Assembly: GCA_022865545.1 (NCBI GenBank) | Contig: JALHTA010000119.1 | Location: forward strand, 1-8,709 | From: Actinomycetota bacterium | GTDB taxonomy: Bacteria > Actinomycetota > Humimicrobiia > Humimicrobiales > Humimicrobiaceae | Length of the DNA: 8,709 bases | Reading direction: 5' to 3' | Shown: in pieces, positions 1 through 6,692 of the stretch | Layout of the letters: every line of letters begins with the position of its first letter | Position numbering within the stretch: the first letter of the stretch is position 1 | Notes under the pieces: generated by a model | The model's input: the letters and a program-made list of their open reading frames with translations, nothing else | The model's database searches: none | Told to the model about the DNA's origin: nothing | Translations under genes and position numbers: made by a program

Positions 1-113
1 CTATGGCTCCACTATCTCCATAGAGGTAGAATAAGTTGCTCCGGAAGAAGAGTAAGATGGCGGCTAGTGAAATTAAAAGCTGATCTGGCAGATAAGCTTA
101 GTTCCGGCCCGGA
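1..113. other. GC-richer noncoding edge segment
   Basis: This segment lies between the left edge and the U32 stop codon. By count about 53 of 113 bases are G or C (47%), clearly above the AT-rich genes beside it. It contains several inverted repeats: 12-18 with 23-29 (one G-T wobble, 4-base loop), the competing pair 1-6 with 18-23, the hairpin 77-99 treated separately as a terminator, and a short palindrome at 103-113 (TCCGG-C-CCGGA). No tRNA, tmRNA, RNase P or SRP motif was recognised. A plus-strand frame is open from base 1 to a stop at 148-150, but it overlaps the U32 gene and its residues resemble nothing known. Another plus frame ends at 32-34 after ten codons and could be the tail of a convergent gene; this cannot be judged from so little. 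Confidence 0.35.
69..99 (-). terminator. Putative Rho-independent terminator after the U32 gene
   Basis: Read on the minus strand, a hairpin begins 14 nt after the U32 stop codon. Bases 99-95 pair with 81-77 and 93-90 pair with 86-83, with one internal mismatch (94 against 82) and a 3-base loop at 89-87. The stem is followed directly by TTAATTT. The position and the T-rich tail fit an intrinsic terminator for the whole leftward unit. The stem is AT-rich and so weak, and the T tract is interrupted by AA, so this is a moderate call. Confidence 0.45.
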
Positions 114-2477
114 TCAATCCACCCCCCTGAACAGATGGCCCCGTGAATAATCCTTAAATGATTTTATATTTTCCAGTTGGTTTACATATTCACTGTATTT
201 TTCTTTTCCTTTTTCAGAAAGGATAGAGACTGCTTTATGATAAGAATCAGCTATTTTTAATAATTCGTCCGTTTCTGTGAATTTCCCATCAATTATTATA
301 TTGCTTATTCCTGAGTCCACCACCCTGTCCAGGTCAAAGATCGTACAAATCCTTTTTGAATTATATATTATGGTATTTGAGGAATCATCGGAATCCATAA
401 GGAATTTATATCCTTTTTGATCCTCAATACAGGCATTGATACCAGCTTTCTTAAGATTCTTATGATAATTTGAAATATCGTATCTTGCAGTCATCACTTT
501 ATAGTAGCCATGACCAAATATCGAAAAGAGGAAACTTTTCTGATCTTTATGTAAGCTATTGAAATTCTTTATAATTCTCTCTATTTCTGAAGTGTTTAGT
601 TCCGGAGAAAACTCCAGACCTGAAAAATCTATTTTTTTATTATCCATAAGATTATTAAAGAATTCCATTGAAAGTATATTGGAAATATTAAAACTGCTCC
701 CAAGGAAAATTTTTGGTGTTTTCCCATTAAAATTGATCTTTCTAAATATTTCAAGGATACCGCTATTTAATACCCTGAAGGACCTGACATCTTTTTTAAG
801 AAGTTTTTTAATCTCTTCCGAAATATCATCAAATTCCCTGTCGTATATTATATTGGGAGTATCTATTATAATATTTTTCCCTGTTTCTCTTGTATATGAT
901 CCAGTATCGAATGAATTTTTAATGATCTCGCCATCAAGGTTCGGTCCGGGGCAGCAGCAAACAATATTGAACAATCCCGTATTAAGGACATTTATCAACT
1001 GGTCATGATTGTATACATTTATAGTGATCGAAGTTTTTCTGACTGCAAGTTTACTGGATCTGCCTGCATCATTTATTTTATGATACGGACCACCTTCAGC
1101 CTTAAAAAATTTTTCAAGATAGTCCTCAATTTTATCACTTTTAAGAACATTGTTCTGTTTATTAGGTACACCGGCTTTTAGATCTTCCGAATAGGTTTTA
1201 GCACTTTTGAAAGTTGTCTTCGCTTCTTCATCAAGTTTGCTGTCAAAAGCTTTGAACACCCTGTCTTTTAAGGAAAAGTCTTTTCCTCCCGGGGTATTTA
1301 TACTGTAGTGATATCTATCCCTGTCTTTAGCTATAAGATCTATAGCGTCAATATTTATTTTTAAATTTCCTTTTTTTGTCCATACTTCCAGTATGTCCCC
1401 TCTTCTTATGGGCCACTTGCTCTTTACTTGTATTGATTCTATTTCACTATATCTTTTTTTACTTTTTTTCTTATCACGGTACTCTATTTTAAAGATCCTA
1501 CCCATAAGATTTCCTATGCTTCCTGATTTTGCAGCTGTGATTATTTCCTGCGGGAAGCATTCATTGAAATAACCACAATCAAGTTTTCGTGAGAAGATCT
1601 GTGTCAGTTTATAAATATCATCTTCTCTTATATGGTAATTTTTTGGATCATTATAGTACTGATCAATATATTTTCTGTAGGTCTTTATCACTATAGCTAC
1701 ATATTCAGGGGACTTCATCCTTCCTTCTATTTTTAGGGCCCTCACTCCGGAACGTATTATCTCTGGCAGTATATTTAATGTATATAGATCATTTTTGCTT
1801 AAAAGATATGAAGGCGAACCTATAAGATAGTTAAAACCTTCACTATCTTTAGATGCCAGCATGTATTTCATTCTGCAGGGTTGGGTGCATCTTCCCCTAT
1901 TGCCGCTTCGCCCGCCTACAAAAGAGCTAAAATAGCAGTTTCCGGAATAGCTGTAACATTGTGATCCGTGCCCGAAAACTTCAATATCTATATCAATATT
2001 TTCTTTAACTCTTCTGATCTCATCAAGAGTCATCTCCCTTGCCAGGACAACTCGCTTAAATCCAAGCTCTCTTAATAGGCCCAAGGTCTTCTGATTATGT
2101 ACATTCATCTGGGTGCTTGCATGTACCGGAACTATTCCCTGGTAAAGATCTGAAACCATTTTATATAGTCCAAAATCCTGTATTATTATACCGTCCCTGC
2201 AAACCGACAGGTACTTATTAAGAAAATGCAGCACTTCGGGTAATTCATCGTCTTTTAATATGGTGTTCAATGTAAGATATATTTTTGCACTTCTTTTATG
2301 TGCGATGGCAACAGCTTTTGTTAACTGTTTAAAATTAAAATTATCTGCATATGCCCTGGCACCAAACTGTTTATACCCTAGATATACAGAATCAGCTCCT
2401 GAATTAAGTGCAGCAATAAGCTGTTCCCATCCTCCAGCCGGTGCCACTAATTCTATTTTTTTAATATTTGATGACAT
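114..2477 (-). CDS. U32-family protein with DUF3656-type region (putative RNA hydroxylase, RlhA-like)
   Basis: This 787-residue protein belongs to peptidase family U32. The signature region at about 166-184 reads E-V-F-G-H-G-S-Q-C, then four residues, then G-N-C-Y-F-S. It is followed by GNRGRCTQPCR (192-202) and KIEGRMKSPEYV (249-260), both typical of the family. A region around 360-500, including RVFKAFD at 406-412, fits DUF3656. The C-terminal part (about 520-787) resembles the second half of the roughly 800-residue U32 proteins of anaerobes and ends in the common RGHLFRGV. Characterised relatives are RlhA (23S rRNA C2501 hydroxylation) and TrhP (tRNA U34 hydroxylation), in which clustered cysteines are linked to an Fe-S centre; old 'collagenase' names are doubtful. 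Here C174, C181, C197 and C201 are candidate ligands. There is no signal peptide, so it is probably cytoplasmic. The ATG start is the only good one after an upstream in-frame TAA, but no Shine-Dalgarno site precedes it. The exact RNA target is unknown. Confidence 0.88.
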   Translation of the reverse strand: MSSNIKKIELVAPAGGWEQLIAALNSGADSVYLGYKQFGARAYADNFNFKQLTKAVAIAHKRSAKIYLTLNTILKDDELPEVLHFLNKYLSVCRDGIIIQDFGLYKMVSDLYQGIVPVHASTQMNVHNQKTLGLLRELGFKRVVLAREMTLDEIRRVKENIDIDIEVFGHGSQCYSYSGNCYFSSFVGGRSGNRGRCTQPCRMKYMLASKDSEGFNYLIGSPSYLLSKNDLYTLNILPEIIRSGVRALKIEGRMKSPEYVAIVIKTYRKYIDQYYNDPKNYHIREDDIYKLTQIFSRKLDCGYFNECFPQEIITAAKSGSIGNLMGRIFKIEYRDKKKSKKRYSEIESIQVKSKWPIRRGDILEVWTKKGNLKINIDAIDLIAKDRDRYHYSINTPGGKDFSLKDRVFKAFDSKLDEEAKTTFKSAKTYSEDLKAGVPNKQNNVLKSDKIEDYLEKFFKAEGGPYHKINDAGRSSKLAVRKTSITINVYNHDQLINVLNTGLFNIVCCCPGPNLDGEIIKNSFDTGSYTRETGKNIIIDTPNIIYDREFDDISEEIKKLLKKDVRSFRVLNSGILEIFRKINFNGKTPKIFLGSSFNISNILSMEFFNNLMDNKKIDFSGLEFSPELNTSEIERIIKNFNSLHKDQKSFLFSIFGHGYYKVMTARYDISNYHKNLKKAGINACIEDQKGYKFLMDSDDSSNTIIYNSKRICTIFDLDRVVDSGISNIIIDGKFTETDELLKIADSYHKAVSILSEKGKEKYSEYVNQLENIKSFKDYSRGHLFRGVD

Positions 2478-2480
2478 TTT

Positions 2481-2509
2481 TATATAAAGATATTTATTCT
2501 TTCTTGCAA
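2481..2509 (-). promoter_or_regulatory. Possible promoter immediately before the U32 start
   Basis: On the minus strand TTGCAA (2509-2504) and TATATA (2486-2481) are separated by 17 nt, each matching 4 of 6 bases of the sigma-70 boxes. The -10 box ends only 3 nt before the ATG, so transcription would begin at or within the start codon and give a leaderless message. This agrees with the absence of a Shine-Dalgarno site there. In DNA this AT-rich such matches arise easily by chance. Confidence 0.2.
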
Positions 2510-2552
2510 TACAAGTGCTCCAGCTGGTATTTGATTTTTAAGCATTATGGTA

Positions 2553-3443
2553 TTAACTGGAAATTCTTCTATGCCTGTAAAATCCGGAACCTGCTACTAT
2601 TTCAATACCGCCTTGCTCCAGTAAGTCGCTATAAATATTCAATCCGATCGAATCACAGGCCATATGTCCACAAATAATAGCATTCAATTTATTTTTCTTT
2701 ATAGCTTTAATATTATCAAGGCTGTAGTGCATGGCGATAAGAGTATTTATTCCAGCTTTTTTTAAGCTTTTGAATATATCTGAATCCGGGTCCACTCCTC
2801 CTGTCATATCGACCATTATTTTTCCCAGGGGACTATCAATATTTATTTTTTTTACAATGAAAGGTATGTCCCCGGAAGCTGAAGTCTTAATGCATTCGGG
2901 TATTGATTCTATTTTCTTAAAAGCATCTCCTAAAGTACTGAATGAGTTCTTATTAAATATTTTTTCAAAAAAATTCTGTACCACATTATCTATAGCTGTA
3001 TGAATACACATAACTGGTATTTCAAGTAATTTTGAGGCACTTTCAACTGCAAGAAAATTCCGGGATCGGAGCTCTATATTTTCCTCTTCTATCATCCTCT
3101 CTATTATCCCATCTGCAATCTTTTGGTTGACTCCATATCTTTCCCAATTATATTTCTGTATATCTACAACATCTGTCAATCTATATGCGCCCGAACCCAT
3201 GGGATGATGTGATATTATTCCATCGATTCCTGCACCTTTATCATTTAATTCCCTGACAAGCAGAAGTTCGCTTACCTCTACATCGATAGCTGTATAGACT
3301 TTCTTTATTTCCAGGCCAGGATCGCCATTAATAATGGTGCAATCATTATAGTCTCCATCATACTTCCCGGAATCCTGATAATTCCTTATATCACATTCTT
3401 GGCCAAGCTTTATGCCTGTATTGAATATGTCTTGCCATTTCAC
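2553..3443 (-). CDS. Nif3-like dinuclear metal centre protein
   Basis: The 296-residue product belongs to the Nif3/YbgI family ('GTP cyclohydrolase I type 2 homolog', NGG1p-interacting factor 3), toroid-forming proteins that bind two metal ions; their cellular role is not settled. Metal-binding motifs are visible: SHHP at 78-81 in the first half, HTAID at 148-152 in place of the usual HTNLD, and GHMACDSIG at 259-267 where His260 and Asp264 would take the place of the usual GH...E ligands. The N-terminus (MKWQDIFNTGIKLGQE) resembles the roughly 300-residue form found in anaerobes and archaea. There is no signal peptide or membrane segment. The start codon is GTG at 3443-3441, supported by AAGGA nine nt upstream. 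It follows argH by 72 nt and precedes the U32 gene by 75 nt. Co-transcription is plausible, but no role in arginine synthesis is implied. Confidence 0.88.
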   Translation of the reverse strand: MKWQDIFNTGIKLGQECDIRNYQDSGKYDGDYNDCTIINGDPGLEIKKVYTAIDVEVSELLLVRELNDKGAGIDGIISHHPMGSGAYRLTDVVDIQKYNWERYGVNQKIADGIIERMIEEENIELRSRNFLAVESASKLLEIPVMCIHTAIDNVVQNFFEKIFNKNSFSTLGDAFKKIESIPECIKTSASGDIPFIVKKINIDSPLGKIMVDMTGGVDPDSDIFKSLKKAGINTLIAMHYSLDNIKAIKKNKLNAIICGHMACDSIGLNIYSDLLEQGGIEIVAGSGFYRHRRISS

Positions 3444-3452
3444 TTATGTATT

Positions 3453-3457
3453 TCCTT
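3453..3457 (-). promoter_or_regulatory. Ribosome binding site supporting the GTG start of the Nif3-like gene
   Basis: AAGGA on the minus strand lies 9 nt upstream of the GTG at 3443-3441. No competing ATG near the N-terminus has a comparable site, and the GTG gives the expected N-terminal family sequence. Confidence 0.6.
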
Positions 3458-3515
3458 AATTTATATATTTATAATTGGATCAAGATACTTTTAAAAAACT
3501 TATATATTATTATCC

Positions 3516-4970
3516 TTAAATTATTTTATCAGCAGCTGAGCCTATGACTGAATCAAGACTGACAGTCCTTATCCTTAGACCTTCAAGTAATGATTTAAGT
3601 TCTTTGATCCTGGATTTTGCAATGCTCATCTTTTCTGAAACTTTATTAAGGGAAGTACCACAATTTACATCTTTTGCATTAAGGCAAGCTTCCATCTCTA
3701 TCTTTTTAAAGATATCATCCTCAAAAAGACCGGAAAATTTCTTCAACCGGGCAATTGAAAGATCTGGTATTGTTTTACCACTTTCAATACAGTATTTTAC
3801 AATATTTCCTATAATGTGATGTGCGTTCCTGAAAGTCTCTCCTTTCCTTACAAGGTAATCAGCCATGTCTGTAGCCTCCAGGAATCCTAATTTTAATTTT
3901 TCAGTTATAACAGATTCATTGAATTTGATTTTTAGAAGTAACTTGCCAAAAATATTAACACTTCCAATAGTGTCTTCAATTGCACTGAAAAGTATTTTTT
4001 TATCCTCCTGCAGGTCCCTATTATAAGTTGAAGGAAGACCTTTTAGAAGAACAAGGATCTGGACAAGATTTCCTATCACAAGAGAACTTTTACCTCTTAT
4101 CAGCTCAAGAAGATCAGGATTTTTCTTTTGAGGCATTATACTGCTTCCGGTACAGTAGGTTTCTTCTATTTCTATATACGAAAACTCATCAGAATTGTAG
4201 ATTATCAGGTCTTCACAAAACCTCGAAAGATGCATCATTATCATGCTGCAACTATAGACCAGGTCGATAATAAAGTCCCTGCTGCCGACTATGTCCATAC
4301 TATTTGTCCCAAGGTTTTTAAATCTCAATATATCAGCTATAATCCTGCACTCTATTTTGTAACCGCTGCCGGCACATGCTGCTGCTCCGAGCGGCATATA
4401 GTCGCAATTTTCAAAATCCTGTCCCAGCCTTTGGAAATCCCTGTAAAACTTGTCAAAATATGAGAGCAAGTAATGTGAAAGTGAAACAGGCTGAGCCTTT
4501 TGCAGATGTGTATAAGCAGGAAATACCACTCCGGTATTTTTCTCTGATAACTCTAGAATGCTTTCAAGAATACCTACTATACCAGATTCAAGACTTATTA
4601 TGATATCCTTGCAAAATAGTCTTTCATCAAGTACTACCTGGTCATTCCTGCTCCTTCCGGTATGTATTTTTAAAGCAGGATCCCCTATAAGAGAGTAGAG
4701 CTCATTCTCTACCAGGCTGTGTATGTCTTCATATTGATCAATTGATATGCTTTCATTTTCAATTTTTTGTTTTATCTCTAGCAATCCGACAAGTATTTTT
4801 TTTAATTCTGCATCACTTATTATACCGATCTTTTTTAGTCCTATTACATGGGCTGCGGTACCTGCAAGGTCATGGAGATACAGACTTTTATCTATATCTA
4901 TAGAATAGGTAAAGTCTTCCACTGCCTTATCAGTATCTTTCTGAATCCTTCCTTTCCAGAGCTTATTCAT
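3516..4970 (-). CDS. argH: Argininosuccinate lyase
   Basis: ArgH cleaves argininosuccinate to arginine and fumarate, the last step of arginine synthesis, in the cytoplasm as a homotetramer. The 484-residue length is slightly above the usual 455-470. The fumarase/aspartase superfamily signature GSSIMPQKKNPD is at 275-286 and contains the catalytic serine (276 or 277). HTGRSRNDQ is at 103-111, and YTHLQKAQPVSLSHYLLSY (153-171) carries the conserved His155. The motif usually read as SDRDF in this family is GSRDF here (229-233), keeping Arg231 and Asp232. The N-terminal LWKGRIQ is a form of the family's LWGGRF. The ATG overlaps the end of argG by 8 nt (ATGAATAA) and has AAGGA six nt upstream inside argG, pointing to translational coupling. 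No clear terminator follows. Confidence 0.97.
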   Translation of the reverse strand: MNKLWKGRIQKDTDKAVEDFTYSIDIDKSLYLHDLAGTAAHVIGLKKIGIISDAELKKILVGLLEIKQKIENESISIDQYEDIHSLVENELYSLIGDPALKIHTGRSRNDQVVLDERLFCKDIIISLESGIVGILESILELSEKNTGVVFPAYTHLQKAQPVSLSHYLLSYFDKFYRDFQRLGQDFENCDYMPLGAAACAGSGYKIECRIIADILRFKNLGTNSMDIVGSRDFIIDLVYSCSMIMMHLSRFCEDLIIYNSDEFSYIEIEETYCTGSSIMPQKKNPDLLELIRGKSSLVIGNLVQILVLLKGLPSTYNRDLQEDKKILFSAIEDTIGSVNIFGKLLLKIKFNESVITEKLKLGFLEATDMADYLVRKGETFRNAHHIIGNIVKYCIESGKTIPDLSIARLKKFSGLFEDDIFKKIEMEACLNAKDVNCGTSLNKVSEKMSIAKSRIKELKSLLEGLRIRTVSLDSVIGSAADKII

Positions 4971-6159
4971 TTATTCTTCCTTTTCTTCCCAATATTTCAT
5001 AAGGGTACCCAAATAGTTTTATAAAACTTTCCGAATGCTTTGGGTCGAACTGATCCGTACGGTCATATGTCGCAAGTTTCAGATCATAGAGGGAATAATC
5101 TGATTTTCTTCCTACGACCTTAAAACTTTTATGGTCATATCTTATCCTTATTTTCCCTGTCACATACTTTTGACTTTCTTCAATAAAAGCAAGTAAGCTG
5201 TCTTTTAATGGAGTAAACCATAATCCATAATATACGAGTTCTGCTATTTTTTCCTCTATCAGATATTTGTAATGGACCAGTTCCCTGTCCAGCACGAGAG
5301 CTTCCAATTGCCTGTGAGCCTCAATAAGTACTTCTGCAGCAGGAGACTCGTATATCTCCCTTGATTTAATACCCACAAGCCTGTTTTCGACCATATCTAT
5401 TCTACCGATCCCATAAGCACCGGCATCACTATTTAGTTTACTGATCAGTTCCAGGCCTGTCATCTTTTTTCCATCCAGGGCAATGGGTATTCCTTTTTCA
5501 AAGTCGATCTCCACATATCCTGATTCGCTACAGTCCTTCTTTATACTGGTCCACTTATAAATATCTTCTGGTGGTTCATTCCATGGGTCTTCCAAAACAC
5601 CGCATTCTATGCTTCTCCCCCAGAAATTTTCATCAATACTATAAGGGCTTTTTTTTGTAACAGTAATCTTAATATTATTTTTTTCTGCATATTCAATAGC
5701 ATCCTCGCGTGATAGATTCCATTCTCTTTGTGGTGCTATGATCTTAAGCTCGGGAGCAAGGCTCCTTATACCTACATCGAACCTGACCTGGTCATTCCCC
5801 TTTCCCGTACACCCGTGAGCAACCGCTTTTGCTTTCTTTGACCTTGCGACTTCGACCAGTTTTTTTACTATCAGGGGCCTTGCAAGTGCAGTAGCAAGCG
5901 GATATGTTTTTTCATATTTCATATTTGATTTAATTGAGGGATAAATAAAATCTTGTATAAAATCATCTTTCCCGTCTACGATTATAGCTTCACAGGCTCC
6001 CGTATCAAGAGCCCTCTGATATGCTTCTTCAAGATCATCAGGTTGTCCGCAATCGATCAGTGCAGCAATTACATCCATCTTATAATTTTCTTTTATCCAG
6101 CTTATTGAGATAGAAGTATCGAGACCTCCAGAATAAGCCAAAACTACTTTATCAGTCAT
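4963..6159 (-). CDS. argG: Argininosuccinate synthase
   Basis: ArgG joins citrulline and aspartate with ATP to give argininosuccinate, AMP and pyrophosphate; it acts in the cytoplasm, normally as a tetramer. The 398 residues match the usual length. The N-terminal pyrophosphatase-type ATP loop is AYSGGLDTS (8-16). AHGCTGKGNDQVRFD (114-128) is the family's second signature, and YSIDENFWGRSIECG (173-187) lies in the citrulline/aspartate-binding core. Around 250-275 the sequence reads GAYGIGRIDMVENRLVGIKS, close to the GAQGVGR form I recall from actinobacterial ArgG. The ATG start has AAGGA about 11 nt upstream. The gene follows argR after 55 nt and overlaps argH by 8 nt. A candidate internal promoter with a palindrome lies just upstream and may give argGH its own arginine-dependent control. 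Confidence 0.98.
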   Translation of the reverse strand: MTDKVVLAYSGGLDTSISISWIKENYKMDVIAALIDCGQPDDLEEAYQRALDTGACEAIIVDGKDDFIQDFIYPSIKSNMKYEKTYPLATALARPLIVKKLVEVARSKKAKAVAHGCTGKGNDQVRFDVGIRSLAPELKIIAPQREWNLSREDAIEYAEKNNIKITVTKKSPYSIDENFWGRSIECGVLEDPWNEPPEDIYKWTSIKKDCSESGYVEIDFEKGIPIALDGKKMTGLELISKLNSDAGAYGIGRIDMVENRLVGIKSREIYESPAAEVLIEAHRQLEALVLDRELVHYKYLIEEKIAELVYYGLWFTPLKDSLLAFIEESQKYVTGKIRIRYDHKSFKVVGRKSDYSLYDLKLATYDRTDQFDPKHSESFIKLFGYPYEILGRKGRINE

Positions 6160-6187
6160 CTTTTAAAATTTCCTTTCAAACATTTGC

Positions 6188-6218
6188 ATAATAAAAATAA
6201 TATTATTCTTAATATCAA
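6188..6218 (-). promoter_or_regulatory. Candidate internal promoter and palindromic operator before argG
   Basis: Between argR and argG a 20-bp palindrome occupies 6192-6211 (TAAAAATAATATTATTCTTA on the plus strand), with a perfect 12-bp core at 6196-6207 and only one mismatched pair in the arms. On the minus strand TTGATA (6218-6213, overlapping the argR stop) and TATTAT (6193-6188) flank it with a 19-nt spacer, longer than the ideal 17. One arm contains GAAT as in the ARG box consensus TGAAT-N4-ATTCA, but the other half does not fit at that spacing. An ArgR operator is therefore only a possibility, and AT-rich DNA gives such palindromes by chance. Confidence 0.3.
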
Positions 6219-6670
6219 TATTGTTTCATAAATTTTTGCATTTTTTCTGCATTATCCACATTATCCGTAACACATATTATAGTATCATCCCCGGCTACTG
6301 TCCCCAGTATCTCTACGAAGTTCATCCCATCCAGGACTGCAGCAGTTCCCTGAGCTTCTCCCGGATATGTCCTTATGACCAGTATGTTCTGGGCCATTGA
6401 TACAGATAAGACACTTTCCTTGAATTTTGAACTGAATTTTTCATAATTAAACATGTTTTCCTTGTAAAACCTGCTATCCAGCGAATAATACTCTTGCTGC
6501 TTGTGATTTCTCACTTTTGTCAATCTTAATTCTGCGAGATCCCTGGAAATAGTAGACTGGGTAACTGAAAATCCCCTGTCTTCCAGTTCTTTTACAAGTT
6601 CTTCCTGACAAGATATTTTCTTGCTATTAATTATTTCTTTTATTGTTTTAAGTCTTTCCCGTCTGCTCAT
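6215..6670 (-). CDS. argR: Arginine repressor ArgR
   Basis: ArgR is the arginine-sensing regulator (AhrC in Bacillus) that binds ARG boxes as a hexamer and controls arginine synthesis genes. The 151-residue product has an N-terminal winged helix-turn-helix domain (about 1-70) with the recognition motif TQSTISRDL (37-45) including the conserved Ser42-Arg43. Its C-terminal oligomerisation and arginine-binding domain (about 80-151) carries EILGTVAGDDTI (120-131) with the paired aspartates that contact arginine. I start it at the ATG at 6670-6668, which has AGGAG six nt upstream and gives the usual family length. A longer reading from a TTG at 6703 would add 11 residues, overlap argF and lack a ribosome binding site. 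The gene sits 22 nt after argF and 55 nt before argG, so the operon encodes its own likely regulator. Confidence 0.96.
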   Translation of the reverse strand: MSRRERLKTIKEIINSKKISCQEELVKELEDRGFSVTQSTISRDLAELRLTKVRNHKQQEYYSLDSRFYKENMFNYEKFSSKFKESVLSVSMAQNILVIRTYPGEAQGTAAVLDGMNFVEILGTVAGDDTIICVTDNVDNAEKMQKFMKQY

Positions 6671-6676
6671 AAAATG

Positions 6677-6681
6677 CTCCT
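6677..6681 (-). promoter_or_regulatory. Ribosome binding site that fixes the argR start
   Basis: AGGAG on the minus strand lies 6 nt before the ATG at 6670-6668. It decides in favour of this start over the in-frame TTG at 6703-6701, which lies inside the argF coding sequence and has no comparable site. Confidence 0.75.
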
Positions 6682-6692
6682 GAAAATATAGT

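Noticed and set aside
1..150. Plus-strand frame open from the left edge to a stop at 148-150, and a shorter one ending at 32-34
   Set aside because: The longer overlaps the conserved C-terminus of the U32 protein and is Arg/Ser-rich without resemblance to a family. The shorter is ten codons and cannot be judged without the flanking sequence.
559..1008. Plus-strand open frame of 149 codons opposite the U32 gene
   Set aside because: Its hydrophobic Ile/Leu/Ser-rich translation is what the reverse of Lys/Asn/Glu-rich coding sequence gives; no ribosome site or family match was seen.
3444..3515. Terminator or promoter between argH and the Nif3-like gene
   Set aside because: There is a run of six T on the minus strand but no stable stem before it, and no -35/-10 pair with acceptable spacing; the gap is simply very AT-rich.
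4128..4463. Plus-strand open frame of 111 codons within argH
   Set aside because: It lies wholly opposite a well-conserved argH sequence with intact catalytic motifs, and its translation resembles no family.
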